64,000 bases of DNA, taken from NCBI GenBank assembly GCA_963545205.1, contig CAUUHW010000001.1, positions 124,001 to 188,000 of the forward strand, in the 5' to 3' direction. A model generated the notes under the pieces. The model was not told the origin of the DNA. It saw only the letters and a program-made list of their open reading frames with translations, and made no database searches. Made by a program: the position numbers and the translations under genes. This document shows, piece by piece, positions 50,306 through 58,454 of the stretch; positions within the stretch are counted from its first letter, which is position 1; every line of letters begins with the position of its first letter. This stretch comes from CAUTYU01 sp963545205 (lineage in GTDB: Bacteria > Desulfobacterota > Desulfovibrionia > Desulfovibrionales > Desulfomicrobiaceae).

Positions 50306-51574
50306 TTATTCTTCTTTTCCCATGTCTGGCGTATCTTTTTCCATTTGCAGGAGATTTAAGGCCGCCTTGAGGGCCGCCATTTTTTCTTCTGTCATGCCTT
50401 CTATCTGCATCAGGGAGTCAGGTTCAGCCTCGGCAATGGACTCCAGAGAATCAAACCCCGCGTGTGTAAAACTGTCTATCGGGATTTCAGCGGCACTGGC
50501 AAGCTGGGTCATCTGCTGCCTGTTTGTATTGCCTTCCAGATAGCGGCTTTCTGTCAGAACATCTATGCGCCAGCCAAGCAGTTTTGAGGCCAGTTTGACA
50601 TTTTGTCCCTTTTTCCCAATGGCCGGAGTCAGCTGGTCGTCCGGAACAATGACTTCCAGTGTTTTTTCGTCTTCATCTATAAAGATGCGTGAGACCCTGG
50701 CCGGAGACAGGGCATTGACCGCGTAACTGGCAATATCCGGGTGCCAGACAACAATGTCAACCCGCTCACCTCGCAGTTCCTGGACAATATTGTGGATACG
50801 TGACCCACGTACCCCTACGCAGGAACCAACCGGATCAACCTCGTTTTCTCTGGAAATGACAGCCAGTTTTGCCCGTTTCCCCGGGTCTCTTGCCGCGCCC
50901 ATGATCTGGACAATACCGTCTGATATCTCAGGAACTTCCTGATGAAAAAGGGCTTTTAAGTAATCAGGGTGTGAACGGCTGATAATGATTTGCGGGCCTC
51001 TTCCTTCTTGGCGCACATCAATAATAAGTCCCTGTACCCGGTCATTGCGGTGGAAATGTTCACTTGGAATCTGTTCTTCACGGGGCAAAAGGGCGTCTGT
51101 GCGGCCAAGGTTGATGACCCAGCCGGTGCGGTCACGCCGCTGCACATTCCCGCTGATGATTTCGCCTGTTCTGTTTTTGTATTCTTCGTAGATAATCTTT
51201 TGTTCCGCGTCACGCATCCGCTGAATAATAACCTGTTTGGCCGATTGGGCGGCAATTCTGCCCAGGTCTTTGACCTCAAGCTTGAAGCCAACCTCGTCTT
51301 CAAGCGTGACACCCGGATCATGCTGTCTGGCATCTTTCAGAGAAATTTCTGTTTGTTCGTCTTCAACTTCTTCAACAACAACCTTGAACTGATAGACTTC
51401 AATCCGTCCCTCATCTTCATTAAAGTTAACTTCAATGTCGAGAGCGTCTCCGAATTTTTTGCTGACAGAGGAACGTACTGCTTCTTCCAGGGTTTCTATG
51501 AGTGTTGCGCGATCAATGCCTCTGTCTTTGCTGATTTGGTCTATGGTTTTTTTCAGTTCCATGTTCAGGCTCAT
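50306..51574 (-). CDS. nusA: Transcription termination/antitermination factor NusA
   Basis: 422 residues. MSLNMELKKTIDQISKDRGI begins the NTD; IISGNVQRRDRTGWVINLGR is the S1 domain; GSCVGVRGSRIHNIVQELRG is the first KH domain and DQLTPAIGKKGQNVKLASKL the second. The C-terminal about 60 residues have two helical repeats (SAAEIPIDSFTHAGFDSLES) as in extended NusA. ATG 51574 follows AGGAGGGGCTCC; a longer upstream reading is not supported. Between rimP and ylxR. Confidence 0.96.
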   Translation of the reverse strand: MSLNMELKKTIDQISKDRGIDRATLIETLEEAVRSSVSKKFGDALDIEVNFNEDEGRIEVYQFKVVVEEVEDEQTEISLKDARQHDPGVTLEDEVGFKLEVKDLGRIAAQSAKQVIIQRMRDAEQKIIYEEYKNRTGEIISGNVQRRDRTGWVINLGRTDALLPREEQIPSEHFHRNDRVQGLIIDVRQEGRGPQIIISRSHPDYLKALFHQEVPEISDGIVQIMGAARDPGKRAKLAVISRENEVDPVGSCVGVRGSRIHNIVQELRGERVDIVVWHPDIASYAVNALSPARVSRIFIDEDEKTLEVIVPDDQLTPAIGKKGQNVKLASKLLGWRIDVLTESRYLEGNTNRQQMTQLASAAEIPIDSFTHAGFDSLESIAEAEPDSLMQIEGMTEEKMAALKAALNLLQMEKDTPDMGKEE

Positions 51575-51591
51575 GGAGCCCCTCCTCTTTT

Positions 51592-52071
51592 TTATGTGTT
51601 CGGAAAAACAAAGGGATAGATGAGACGAGCTTTCTTGACTGTATCCCATTGCAGGCGAGTGGCCTGTCCATCAACTTCAAGTAAAAATTCTTCTTCTTCA
51701 ACAGACTTAAGCGTGCCTGTGTAATGCTTGCGGCCCTGAGTGCTGGCCAGGCATTCAATTCTGATCGTTTTTCCAATATAGTCCCGCAGCTGGTCAAGCG
51801 AGAAAAAAAGCCGTTCCAGACCGGGAGAGGAAACTTCAAGAATGTACGCTCCGGCTATGACGTCTTCCGCGTCAAGAATAACGCTCAGTTCCCGGCTGAT
51901 CATTGAGCACTGTTCAATGTCGGCACCCTCATCAGAGTCAATAAAGACCTGCAGCGTCTTTTTGTAACCGGCTTTTCCGCTCAAACTGATTCCCCATAAC
52001 CGTAACCCGTTTTCCGCGCAAAGAGGAATCAGAATCTCTTCAAGTCGTTTTTTTGTCTGCTGTATGTCCAT
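51592..52071 (-). CDS. rimP: Ribosome maturation factor RimP
   Basis: 159 residues. NGLRLWGISLSGKAGYKKTL and VFIDSDEGADIEQCSMISRE are the N-terminal domain, ILEVSSPGLERLFFSLDQLR is the diagnostic SPGLxR motif, and the C-terminal SH3-like domain follows. Needed for assembly of the 30S subunit. The ATG at 52071 has AAGGTGG upstream; a longer frame from 52125 is not supported. First protein gene of the nusA operon, 73 bp downstream of tRNA-Gly. Confidence 0.94.
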   Translation of the reverse strand: MDIQQTKKRLEEILIPLCAENGLRLWGISLSGKAGYKKTLQVFIDSDEGADIEQCSMISRELSVILDAEDVIAGAYILEVSSPGLERLFFSLDQLRDYIGKTIRIECLASTQGRKHYTGTLKSVEEEEFLLEVDGQATRLQWDTVKKARLIYPFVFPNT

Positions 52072-52144
52072 GCCACCTTGTCCTGACCGAAAAAAAAAGT
52101 GGACCATAAGGCCCACCCCTTTCAAGTTACTACATCCCCAGGAG

Positions 52145-52220
52145 TGGAGCGGGAGACGGGGTTCGAACCCGCGACACCAAGCTTGGGAAGCTTGTACTCT
52201 ACCAACTGAGCTACTCCCGC
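52145..52220 (-). tRNA. tRNA-Gly (anticodon CCC)
   Basis: The 76-base minus-strand sequence folds as a full cloverleaf: acceptor GCGGGAG paired with CTCCCGC, D-arm with AGTTGGTA, anticodon stem CAAGC/GCTTG around TTCCCAA so that the anticodon is CCC (codon GGG), and a T-arm with GTTCGAAC. Discriminator T and a genome-encoded CCA end at 52145. It is the first gene in front of rimP-nusA-infB, where E. coli has metY. Confidence 0.93.
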
Positions 52221-52236
52221 TCTGCTGAAAATTGGT

Positions 52237-52265
52237 CTTTTATCCTGAACTTTTTTTTCTGTCAA
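52237..52265 (-). promoter_or_regulatory. Sigma-70 type promoter in front of tRNA-Gly and the rimP-nusA operon
   Basis: On the minus strand, TTGACA at 52265-52260 and TAAAAG at 52242-52237 with a 17-base spacer. The expected start is about 10 bases before the 5' end of the tRNA. The -35 is perfect, the -10 is a moderate match. Transcription can read on into rimP. Confidence 0.6.
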
Positions 52266-52300
52266 GCAAGAGCGTATGATGAAGTTCTCAGGTTGTTTTC

Positions 52301-52314
52301 GGCATGTAATTTGC
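52301..52314 (+). promoter_or_regulatory. Sigma-54 type promoter (-24/-12) of the flagellar operon
   Basis: CGGCATGTAATTTGCA fits the -24/-12 consensus TGGCAC-N5-TTGCA: GG at 52301-52302 and GC at 52313-52314 with the exact 12-base offset. The start would be near 52326, 18 bases before the flgF ATG at 52344. Flagellar rod and hook operons are often sigma-54 dependent with an NtrC-type activator; no such activator is in this window. Confidence 0.65.
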
Positions 52315-52343
52315 AGTTTGATTGCCCAGCAGGAGGATACTAT

Positions 52344-53132
52344 ATGCAAGCAAGCGCTTATAATGGAGTCTTTGGGGCTTTAACCCAGCAGCGTCGCCTT
52401 GATCTTATCGCCAATAATCTGGCGAACGTGAACACAACCGGATTTAAGCGGGAACACGCCTCTTTTAAGGATGTTTTTGCCCGCTACGCCCACGATTATA
52501 TCAATCCAAATCAGGAAGTGGAAGACGCTGTTCCGTGGTTTAAGCAATATCTTATCGCCAAGCCCCGAGTGAACGGCAATCATGTTGTTTTTGAGCAGGG
52601 CTCGCTGCGCCAGACGGATAATCCGCTTGATCTGGCTTTGGAAGGCGAGGGTTTTTTTAAGGTTCGCAGTTCAAAAGGAGAATTTTACACCCGTGGCGGT
52701 ATGTTTCGGCGGAATGATGAGGGAACAGTTGTTGATCAGAACGGAAATGAGCTTTTGGTTGACGGAGCGCCGCTGAGGCTGCCCACAGAGGGACGGGTGC
52801 AGATCGGGCCTGATGGCTCTGTTCTGGTCAATGAAGAACCTGTTGGTACTATTGATGTTGTTAATATTAAAGAGCCGGGCGCGCTTGAAAAGATTGGGGG
52901 CAATCTGTACCGCGTCAATGAAAAATGGCGCAATCAGGCAGGTCTTGAGGAATTTCGTCCACAGGGAACAAATGTTTCTCAGGGATTTCTAGAGATGGCG
53001 AACGTGGAAGTTGTTTCTGAAATGGTAAATATGATTGATACATTGCGTATTTTTGAGGCCTGTCAAAAAGTTGTTTCCTCGACCCAGGAAACAGACCAGA
53101 GATTGATGAACAAGGTCGGAAACGGAAACTAA
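52344..53132 (+). CDS. flgF: Flagellar basal-body rod protein FlgF
   Basis: 262 residues from ATG 52344, preceded by AGGAGGATACT. NNLANVNTTGFKREHASFKD is the N-terminal rod motif, and FLEMANVEVVSEMVNMIDTL is the matching C-terminal motif; both helical ends make the coiled-coil rod. LALEGEGFFKVRSSKGEFYT is the usual FlgF/FlgG core. Assigned as FlgF because it is the first of two FlgG-like genes and the shorter-homology one. Proximal rod of the basal body. Confidence 0.93.
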   Translation: MQASAYNGVFGALTQQRRLDLIANNLANVNTTGFKREHASFKDVFARYAHDYINPNQEVEDAVPWFKQYLIAKPRVNGNHVVFEQGSLRQTDNPLDLALEGEGFFKVRSSKGEFYTRGGMFRRNDEGTVVDQNGNELLVDGAPLRLPTEGRVQIGPDGSVLVNEEPVGTIDVVNIKEPGALEKIGGNLYRVNEKWRNQAGLEEFRPQGTNVSQGFLEMANVEVVSEMVNMIDTLRIFEACQKVVSSTQETDQRLMNKVGNGN

Positions 53133-53152
53133 GGGAAGAAAAGGAGAAAGAA

Positions 53153-53935
53153 ATGATACGTTCTTTATGGACAGCGGCATCCGGCATGATCGCCCAGCAG
53201 ATGAACATTGATGTGACATCCAACAACCTGGCCAACGTCAATACCACGGGGTTCAAGAAAAGCCGGGCTGAATTTGAAGATCTCATGTACCAGACCCACC
53301 GGGTGGCTGGTGCGGAAAATGTTTCGGGAATCCGTCTGCCAACCGGTTTACAGATCGGACTTGGTTCACGCACCGTTGACGTGCATAAGATGTTTTCTCA
53401 GGGAAATTATCAGCGTACCGGAAATCCGCTTGATATGATGATTGAGGGTGACGGCTTTTTCAAGGTTATCGCCAATGGAGAAGAAGCCTATACCCGCGCC
53501 GGAAACTTCAAGCCGGATAATGAGGGCCGGATCGTTACTGGTAACGGCTATCCGCTTGACCCTGAATTTATTATTCCGCCTGAAACGCAAAATATCGTGA
53601 TTACCGAACAAGGTCATCTTTCCGCGCTGGATAAACAGGGTAATGAACTGGCCGGTGTTGATATTCCGCTTTACACCTTTATCAATCCGTCCGGTCTTAA
53701 TAGCGTGGGCCGCAATCTGTATAAGCAAACCCTGGGTTCAGGAGAAGCCGTACAGGGCGTGCCCGGTGAAAACAACGTGGGAACAATCGCCCAGGCTTCC
53801 CTTGAAATGTCCAATGTCGAGCTGGTTGAAGAAATGGTGAACATGATTGTTGGGCAAAGGGCCTATGAAGTCAATTCCAAGGCCATTACCACCTCTGACA
53901 GCATGTTGCAGCTCGCCAATCAGATGAAGCGCTGA
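53153..53935 (+). CDS. flgG: Flagellar distal rod protein FlgG
   Basis: 260 residues, exactly as in E. coli. MIRSLWTAASGMIAQQMNID and SNNLANVNTTGFKKSRAEFE are strictly conserved, with GDGFFKVIANGEEAYTRAGN in the core and ELVEEMVNMIVGQRAYEVNS at the end. ATG has AAGGAGAAAGAA upstream. 20 bp after flgF. Confidence 0.97.
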   Translation: MIRSLWTAASGMIAQQMNIDVTSNNLANVNTTGFKKSRAEFEDLMYQTHRVAGAENVSGIRLPTGLQIGLGSRTVDVHKMFSQGNYQRTGNPLDMMIEGDGFFKVIANGEEAYTRAGNFKPDNEGRIVTGNGYPLDPEFIIPPETQNIVITEQGHLSALDKQGNELAGVDIPLYTFINPSGLNSVGRNLYKQTLGSGEAVQGVPGENNVGTIAQASLEMSNVELVEEMVNMIVGQRAYEVNSKAITTSDSMLQLANQMKR

Positions 53936-53955
53936 CAGAATATGGGTTTGTGGTC

Positions 53956-54918
53956 ATGAAAAGAATGAAAACGGTTTTTGGGTCTTTGCTTTTCTTGCTT
54001 GTTTTTTGCGCAGGTGAATCCGCTGCCGGTTCCATTCTTCTCAAACCTCTTGTTTGTGTTACGGGTAAATCCGTGACGCTGCGGGAACTGGCTGTTGCTG
54101 ATCTGCCTGAAGACCTTTGGGAGCAGATTGCTGACGTTCCGCTTTTTCCCGCGCCGCAGCAAGTTGGCAATAAAATGCGCCTTTCTCGCCGGGATATGAA
54201 AAAGTTTCTTCATTCCTTTTCACCAGATATTGCCGAACTGTGCAGTATTCCGGCTCAGATTCTTATCCAGCGCGGGGGCCGGTTCTGGGACAAGGCAGAC
54301 CTGAGTCAGCAGGTCGACAGATTTTTGACGGCAAAGGTCGTGGGGGAAAAAGGGGAAATCGTTTTTCGTGATCATCAGCTGCCAAGCTGGATTTTTTCTG
54401 GAAAGGACGGAAAAAGCGTGCGGGTTGAGCTGGCCAGAAAGTTTGCCCCCGGCCGGATAGCTCTGCGCCTTGAACTCCAGGACGCTGCTGGCAGGAGTGT
54501 GCGCCGGTATAGTGGCTCAGTTTTTATGGATCAGTGGATTGCCGTGCCATGCGCTGTTCATCCGCTGAACAGGGGAGAACGGGTCAATCCGGCAACAGAT
54601 GTCAGCTTTTTGCGTAAGAACATGGCCTATCTGCGTGAACCTGTCTGGGACGGCAAGGGCGGTATATGGCGTGTTGTTCGTCCCGTGGGAACGAACCAGC
54701 CTTTGTACGCTTCAAGCCTTGAATCCATGCCGGTTGTTTCCAAAGGCAAGCGGTGCGTTTTGAAGTTTTCAGGCCGGTATATTGAACTGGAGGTGCCAGC
54801 CCTTGCCCTGCAAGATGGTGGGATTGGACAGTCTGTTCTGGTTCAGAATTTGCAAAGTAAAAAAACAGTTGTGGGACGGGTTGTTGCGACCGAGACGGTT
54901 GTTGTTGGCAGTCGGTGA
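53956..54918 (+). CDS. flgA: Flagellar P-ring assembly chaperone FlgA
   Basis: About 320 residues. A signal peptide (VFGSLLFLLVFCAGESAAG) directs it to the periplasm, where FlgA helps P-ring formation. The C-terminal half carries the SAF-like domain typical of FlgA: RGERVNPATDVSFLRKNM, PVGTNQPLYASSLESMPVVS, and GIGQSVLVQNLQSKKTVVGR. Length above the E. coli form (219) but normal for deltaproteobacteria. The start is 53956 (MKRMKTV); an upstream GTG at 53950 is possible. Confidence 0.9.
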   Translation: MKRMKTVFGSLLFLLVFCAGESAAGSILLKPLVCVTGKSVTLRELAVADLPEDLWEQIADVPLFPAPQQVGNKMRLSRRDMKKFLHSFSPDIAELCSIPAQILIQRGGRFWDKADLSQQVDRFLTAKVVGEKGEIVFRDHQLPSWIFSGKDGKSVRVELARKFAPGRIALRLELQDAAGRSVRRYSGSVFMDQWIAVPCAVHPLNRGERVNPATDVSFLRKNMAYLREPVWDGKGGIWRVVRPVGTNQPLYASSLESMPVVSKGKRCVLKFSGRYIELEVPALALQDGGIGQSVLVQNLQSKKTVVGRVVATETVVVGSR

Positions 54919-54953
54919 GTTCCCAAAAGATACTATCTCGCTGGAGCAAGGAT

Positions 54954-55631
54954 ATGAAAAAAGAAATACTGTTGACAGGGGTGATACTGATGCTTTGCGG
55001 CTGTACAGCCCGGTATCATAATCCCTCACCAATGCCGGTCTATTCTCCTCCCCCGCAGGAATCCGCGAGCCGCAGTAACAATCCGGGCTCACTTTTTGCT
55101 TCCGGCCAGGCTGATTTTTTATTCGCGGACAGTCGGGCTTACCGGGTGGGTGACATTGTGCTGGTCAGGATTATCGAAAGCACGCTGGCTACAAACAAGG
55201 CGGTAACCAGTTCAAAAAAGAGTTCAGATACCGGACTGCAGGTCAATCATCTGTTCGGTCAGACATCGCTGCTTGGCCTGCCTGTGGGAGAAACACCAGT
55301 ACTTGGCGCAAAGTCGGAAAATACGTTTAATGGTGACGGACGCACAACCAGGCAAAGTTCCCTGATGACAACAGTCGCGGCCAGAATTGTTCGCGTGCTG
55401 CCCAATAATGTGTTTGAAATTGAAGGCGGCCGCGAGGTGCGGGTCAACGATGAAAATCAGATTGTTGTGTTGCGTGGTCTTGCCCGTGGACGGGATATTG
55501 ACGCGGATAACAGTATCCTGTCGACCAAAATCGCTGATGCCAGAATTGAATTGTATGGTGAAGGAATTTTGACAGACAAGCAAAAACCCGGCTGGCTGAC
55601 TCGTATTGTTGACAATATCTGGCCATTTTAA
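54954..55631 (+). CDS. flgH: Flagellar L-ring lipoprotein FlgH
   Basis: 225 residues. KKEILLTGVILMLCGCTARY has a lipobox ending in the lipidated Cys17, so the protein sits in the outer membrane as the L-ring. YRVGDIVLVRIIESTLATNK, FNGDGRTTRQSSLMTTVAAR and VLPNNVFEIEGGREVRVNDE are the hallmarks. ATG 54954 has AAGGAT upstream. Confidence 0.95.
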   Translation: MKKEILLTGVILMLCGCTARYHNPSPMPVYSPPPQESASRSNNPGSLFASGQADFLFADSRAYRVGDIVLVRIIESTLATNKAVTSSKKSSDTGLQVNHLFGQTSLLGLPVGETPVLGAKSENTFNGDGRTTRQSSLMTTVAARIVRVLPNNVFEIEGGREVRVNDENQIVVLRGLARGRDIDADNSILSTKIADARIELYGEGILTDKQKPGWLTRIVDNIWPF

Positions 55632-55666
55632 GTGAACACGGCACACCGATTGATGGAGTACGCGTG

Positions 55667-56758
55667 ATGAAAAAAATTTTTATGTTGGGGGCGTTGATAT
55701 GCCTTTGCTGCACAAGCATCCAGGCCTCGGTACGCTTGAAAGATATAGCCCAGTTCAGCGGCATGCGTTCCAATCAGCTGGTTGGATATGGTTTGGTGGT
55801 CGGCCTTGTTGGAACCGGAGACAAGGCAGGATCGGAATTTACCATTCAGTCCATGGCTAACATGCTTGAGCGGGTCGGAGTGCGTGTGGAAAAAAAGGCC
55901 CTGAAAGTCAAGAACGTGGCCGCGGTTATGGTAACGGCCCAGATGCCGGCTTCCGCCACTCCCGGAGCAAAGCTGCCTGTCAGTGTTTCTTCCATTGGTG
56001 ACGCTTCGAGTCTGCATGGTGGAACGCTTTTGATGACGCCGCTGCGCGGGATAGACGGCAATGTGTACGCCCTGGCCCAGGGCGCGATTCTGGTGGGCGG
56101 GTATGCCGCTGGCGGAGCAGGGGCTTCAAGTTCCAAGAACGTGCCGACAGCGGCCGCGATTCCAAATGGAGCCGTTGTTGAGCGTAGTATCCCGTTCGCC
56201 TTTAATGACCAGAAAGATATTGCCATCAATCTGAATGCCAGCGATTTTTCAACGACCATGAAAGTGGTTGATGCCATTAACCTGCAATTAGGCGGAAAAT
56301 TTGCCGTGGCCAACAGTGCCTCAACAATCAAGCTGGATATTCCGGCCGCGTTTGAGGGCAATATTGTTCCGCTTCTGGCCTCCCTTGAAAATCTGGAAGT
56401 CAGTCCTGATTCCAGAGCCAGGGTTGTTATTGATGAAAAAACAGGCACTGTTGTTCTGGGGCAGAATGTCACCCTGTCTAAGGTCGCCTTGAGTCACGGC
56501 AACCTGCACATTGTGGTCAGGGAAAGCGAGGATGTTTCCCAGCCTGAACCTTTCAGTCAGGGGCAGACCGTTGTTACTCCCAAAACTGATATTCAGGTTC
56601 ATGAAACAAATCGTAAGCTGATGCTGGTGGAAGGGGCAAATATTCAGGAACTTGTCAACGGCCTGAACTCGATTGGCGCGAGTTCGCGCGACATCATGAC
56701 CATTCTTTTTTCCCTGAAAGCCTCTGGAGCCTTGCATGCTGACGTGGAGGTTATATGA
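55667..56758 (+). CDS. flgI: Flagellar P-ring protein FlgI
   Basis: 363 residues with an N-terminal signal peptide (IFMLGALICLCCTSIQASVR). RLKDIAQFSGMRSNQLVGYG, GLVVGLVGTGDKAGSEFTIQ and VMVTAQMPASATPGAKLPVS are conserved, and the end (LVNGLNSIGASSRDIMTILF) fits too. ATG 55667 is preceded by GATGGAGTACGCGTG. Its TGA overlaps the flgJ ATG by 4 nt. Periplasmic ring around the rod. Confidence 0.95.
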   Translation: MKKIFMLGALICLCCTSIQASVRLKDIAQFSGMRSNQLVGYGLVVGLVGTGDKAGSEFTIQSMANMLERVGVRVEKKALKVKNVAAVMVTAQMPASATPGAKLPVSVSSIGDASSLHGGTLLMTPLRGIDGNVYALAQGAILVGGYAAGGAGASSSKNVPTAAAIPNGAVVERSIPFAFNDQKDIAINLNASDFSTTMKVVDAINLQLGGKFAVANSASTIKLDIPAAFEGNIVPLLASLENLEVSPDSRARVVIDEKTGTVVLGQNVTLSKVALSHGNLHIVVRESEDVSQPEPFSQGQTVVTPKTDIQVHETNRKLMLVEGANIQELVNGLNSIGASSRDIMTILFSLKASGALHADVEVI

Positions 56759-57891
56759 ACCCTCTTTTGACAACTGATTTGCACGGAAAGGCCGAACAGG
56801 CCCGCGCGCAGCAAAAGATGCATGAGCTGCAAAGGCGGCTTGGAAACAGTCCCAAGGATTCTGCAAAGCTGAAAAAGGCCTGTGAGGATTTTGAATCACT
56901 TTTTATGGCCAAAATCTGGCAGCAGATGCGGGCAACCGTCCCCAGGGAGGGCTATCTGCACAGCAAGCAGGAAGAGCAGTATATGGGTATGTTTGAGCAG
57001 GAACTGGCCTCAAAAATGGCCTCTTCCGGCGGCATTGGTCTTGGCAAGATGTTGTTTAACAATTTGCAGCAAGCACTGAAAAGTGCCAGCCGTGAAACAA
57101 CCGCTGTTCAGGATATGGCCCCTGTTTTTCCAGCCCCCAAGCCCATTCCATTGCACAATGAGAAGAAGATGAATCCACTGCCTGAACTGAAAGAGAAACA
57201 GGTGGCTGGCAGAACGCCAAAAGAAGAACTTGTTGTGCAGATTGCGCTTCAAGAAGCAGCGGCTCAGGTCAAGGCCCATCAAAATCAGTCCGCGGCTCAG
57301 GTGACCGGAAAAAAAGAAAACAACACGTGGCAGCACAATATGCAGGCCACGGAACTTGCCAGTCTGGTTATTCAGGAAAAATACGTTAATCAGGGGGGAC
57401 TTGAACCTGACGCGGCCAGCCGGATTCAGGAGAAGAATATAAAACAGGGAGCGCAGAATGCTGTGTTGCCGGAGTTGAACTGGCCATTGGCCGAAGGGCG
57501 GAAAAGCTCCGGTTTTGGCTGGCGTGACGATCCGTTTACTGGAAAACGCGCCTGGCACGCCGGCGTTGATCTGGCCGCTCCCATAGGCAGTCCGATTACG
57601 TCCTGCTGGCCGGGAACAGTCAGTTTTTCCGGTCGTCGGGGCGGGTACGGTAACCTTGTTATTGTTGATCATCCCGGGGGCTGGCAGAGTTTTTACGGGC
57701 ATAACAGTGAAAATCTGGTCAGGGTTGGAGATAAGATTGCTGCTGGCAAGGAAATTGCAAAGGTGGGAAGTACCGGTCGGTCCACAGGTCCGCATCTGCA
57801 CTTTGAATTGCGGCAAGGCAACCAGGCCTGGAATCCTGAAATGATTTTGAATCGAATGCAGGCCGGGCTGGATATCGGCAAAAAAGCGTAG
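56755..57891 (+). CDS. flgJ: FlgJ-like rod protein with a C-terminal M23 peptidase domain
   Basis: 378 residues. The N-terminal 100 residues (SAKLKKACEDFESLFMAKIW, QQMRATVPREG, SKMASSGGIGLGKMLFNN) are the FlgJ rod-capping domain. After a 130-residue linker, residues from about 245 form a LysM-free M23 metallopeptidase: SSGFGWRDDPFTGKRAWHAG with the first zinc His, then GRSTGPHLHFELRQ, the HxH motif. E. coli FlgJ instead has a glucosaminidase domain. The peptidase would open peptidoglycan for rod insertion. ATGA overlap with flgI. Confidence 0.9.
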   Translation: MNPLLTTDLHGKAEQARAQQKMHELQRRLGNSPKDSAKLKKACEDFESLFMAKIWQQMRATVPREGYLHSKQEEQYMGMFEQELASKMASSGGIGLGKMLFNNLQQALKSASRETTAVQDMAPVFPAPKPIPLHNEKKMNPLPELKEKQVAGRTPKEELVVQIALQEAAAQVKAHQNQSAAQVTGKKENNTWQHNMQATELASLVIQEKYVNQGGLEPDAASRIQEKNIKQGAQNAVLPELNWPLAEGRKSSGFGWRDDPFTGKRAWHAGVDLAAPIGSPITSCWPGTVSFSGRRGGYGNLVIVDHPGGWQSFYGHNSENLVRVGDKIAAGKEIAKVGSTGRSTGPHLHFELRQGNQAWNPEMILNRMQAGLDIGKKA

Positions 57892-57948
57892 GAACAGGTG
57901 ACGGGATACGGAAGGCATTTTTTTCTTATCACTGACAAGGAGAGTCTC

Positions 57949-58437
57949 ATGTTTAATATCGGTCAGAAAATACATGAACGTATGCGGCGGCAGGAAGGGG
58001 CCCTGGAATTTTTATGGGATTTGCTGCAGGAAGAATTTGCATTGTTGCGGGCCGGAAAACCGGACGAAATTGCCGCCTGTGAGCTTTCCATTCAGGAACT
58101 GCTGCGCCAGCTTGCCTGTGAAAAAGAAGATCTGCGGCTGTTTTTGGAGCAATATGTTCCGGGAAGTGAAGGCGTGCGCTCCGCGCTTGCCTGTTTGCCC
58201 GACAGTGAAGCAAAGCAGGTTTTGCCGCTTATCAGCAGCGTGCAGCAAAAAGAACAGGATTGCGCCCGTCAGGCGGCCATGAACGCTGATCTGGCCCTGG
58301 CCTTGCAAGAACAAAGTATGCAGATGCTGAATTTTTTTAGGGCCCAGGTCATGCCAAAAGAGGAAAATGTGTACAGCGCTGATGCCAGAATGTATTCCCG
58401 GACACGAACCCCGGCCCTTTTAAGCGCGCGTTACTAA
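57949..58437 (+). CDS. flgN: Flagellar export chaperone FlgN
   Basis: 162 residues from ATG 57949, with AAGGAGAG upstream, mostly helical. Segments such as EGALEFLWDLLQEEFALLRA and DEIAACELSIQELLRQLACE match the FlgN fold. Its place directly before flgK supports the name, since FlgN binds FlgK and FlgL for export. The sequence similarity is low, as usual in this family. Confidence 0.8.
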   Translation: MFNIGQKIHERMRRQEGALEFLWDLLQEEFALLRAGKPDEIAACELSIQELLRQLACEKEDLRLFLEQYVPGSEGVRSALACLPDSEAKQVLPLISSVQQKEQDCARQAAMNADLALALQEQSMQMLNFFRAQVMPKEENVYSADARMYSRTRTPALLSARY

Positions 58438-58454
58438 TGTTGGAGGAATAAAAA

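Noticed and set aside
55846..56472. Long minus-strand frame opposite flgI
   Set aside because: Shadow of flgI with no independent support.
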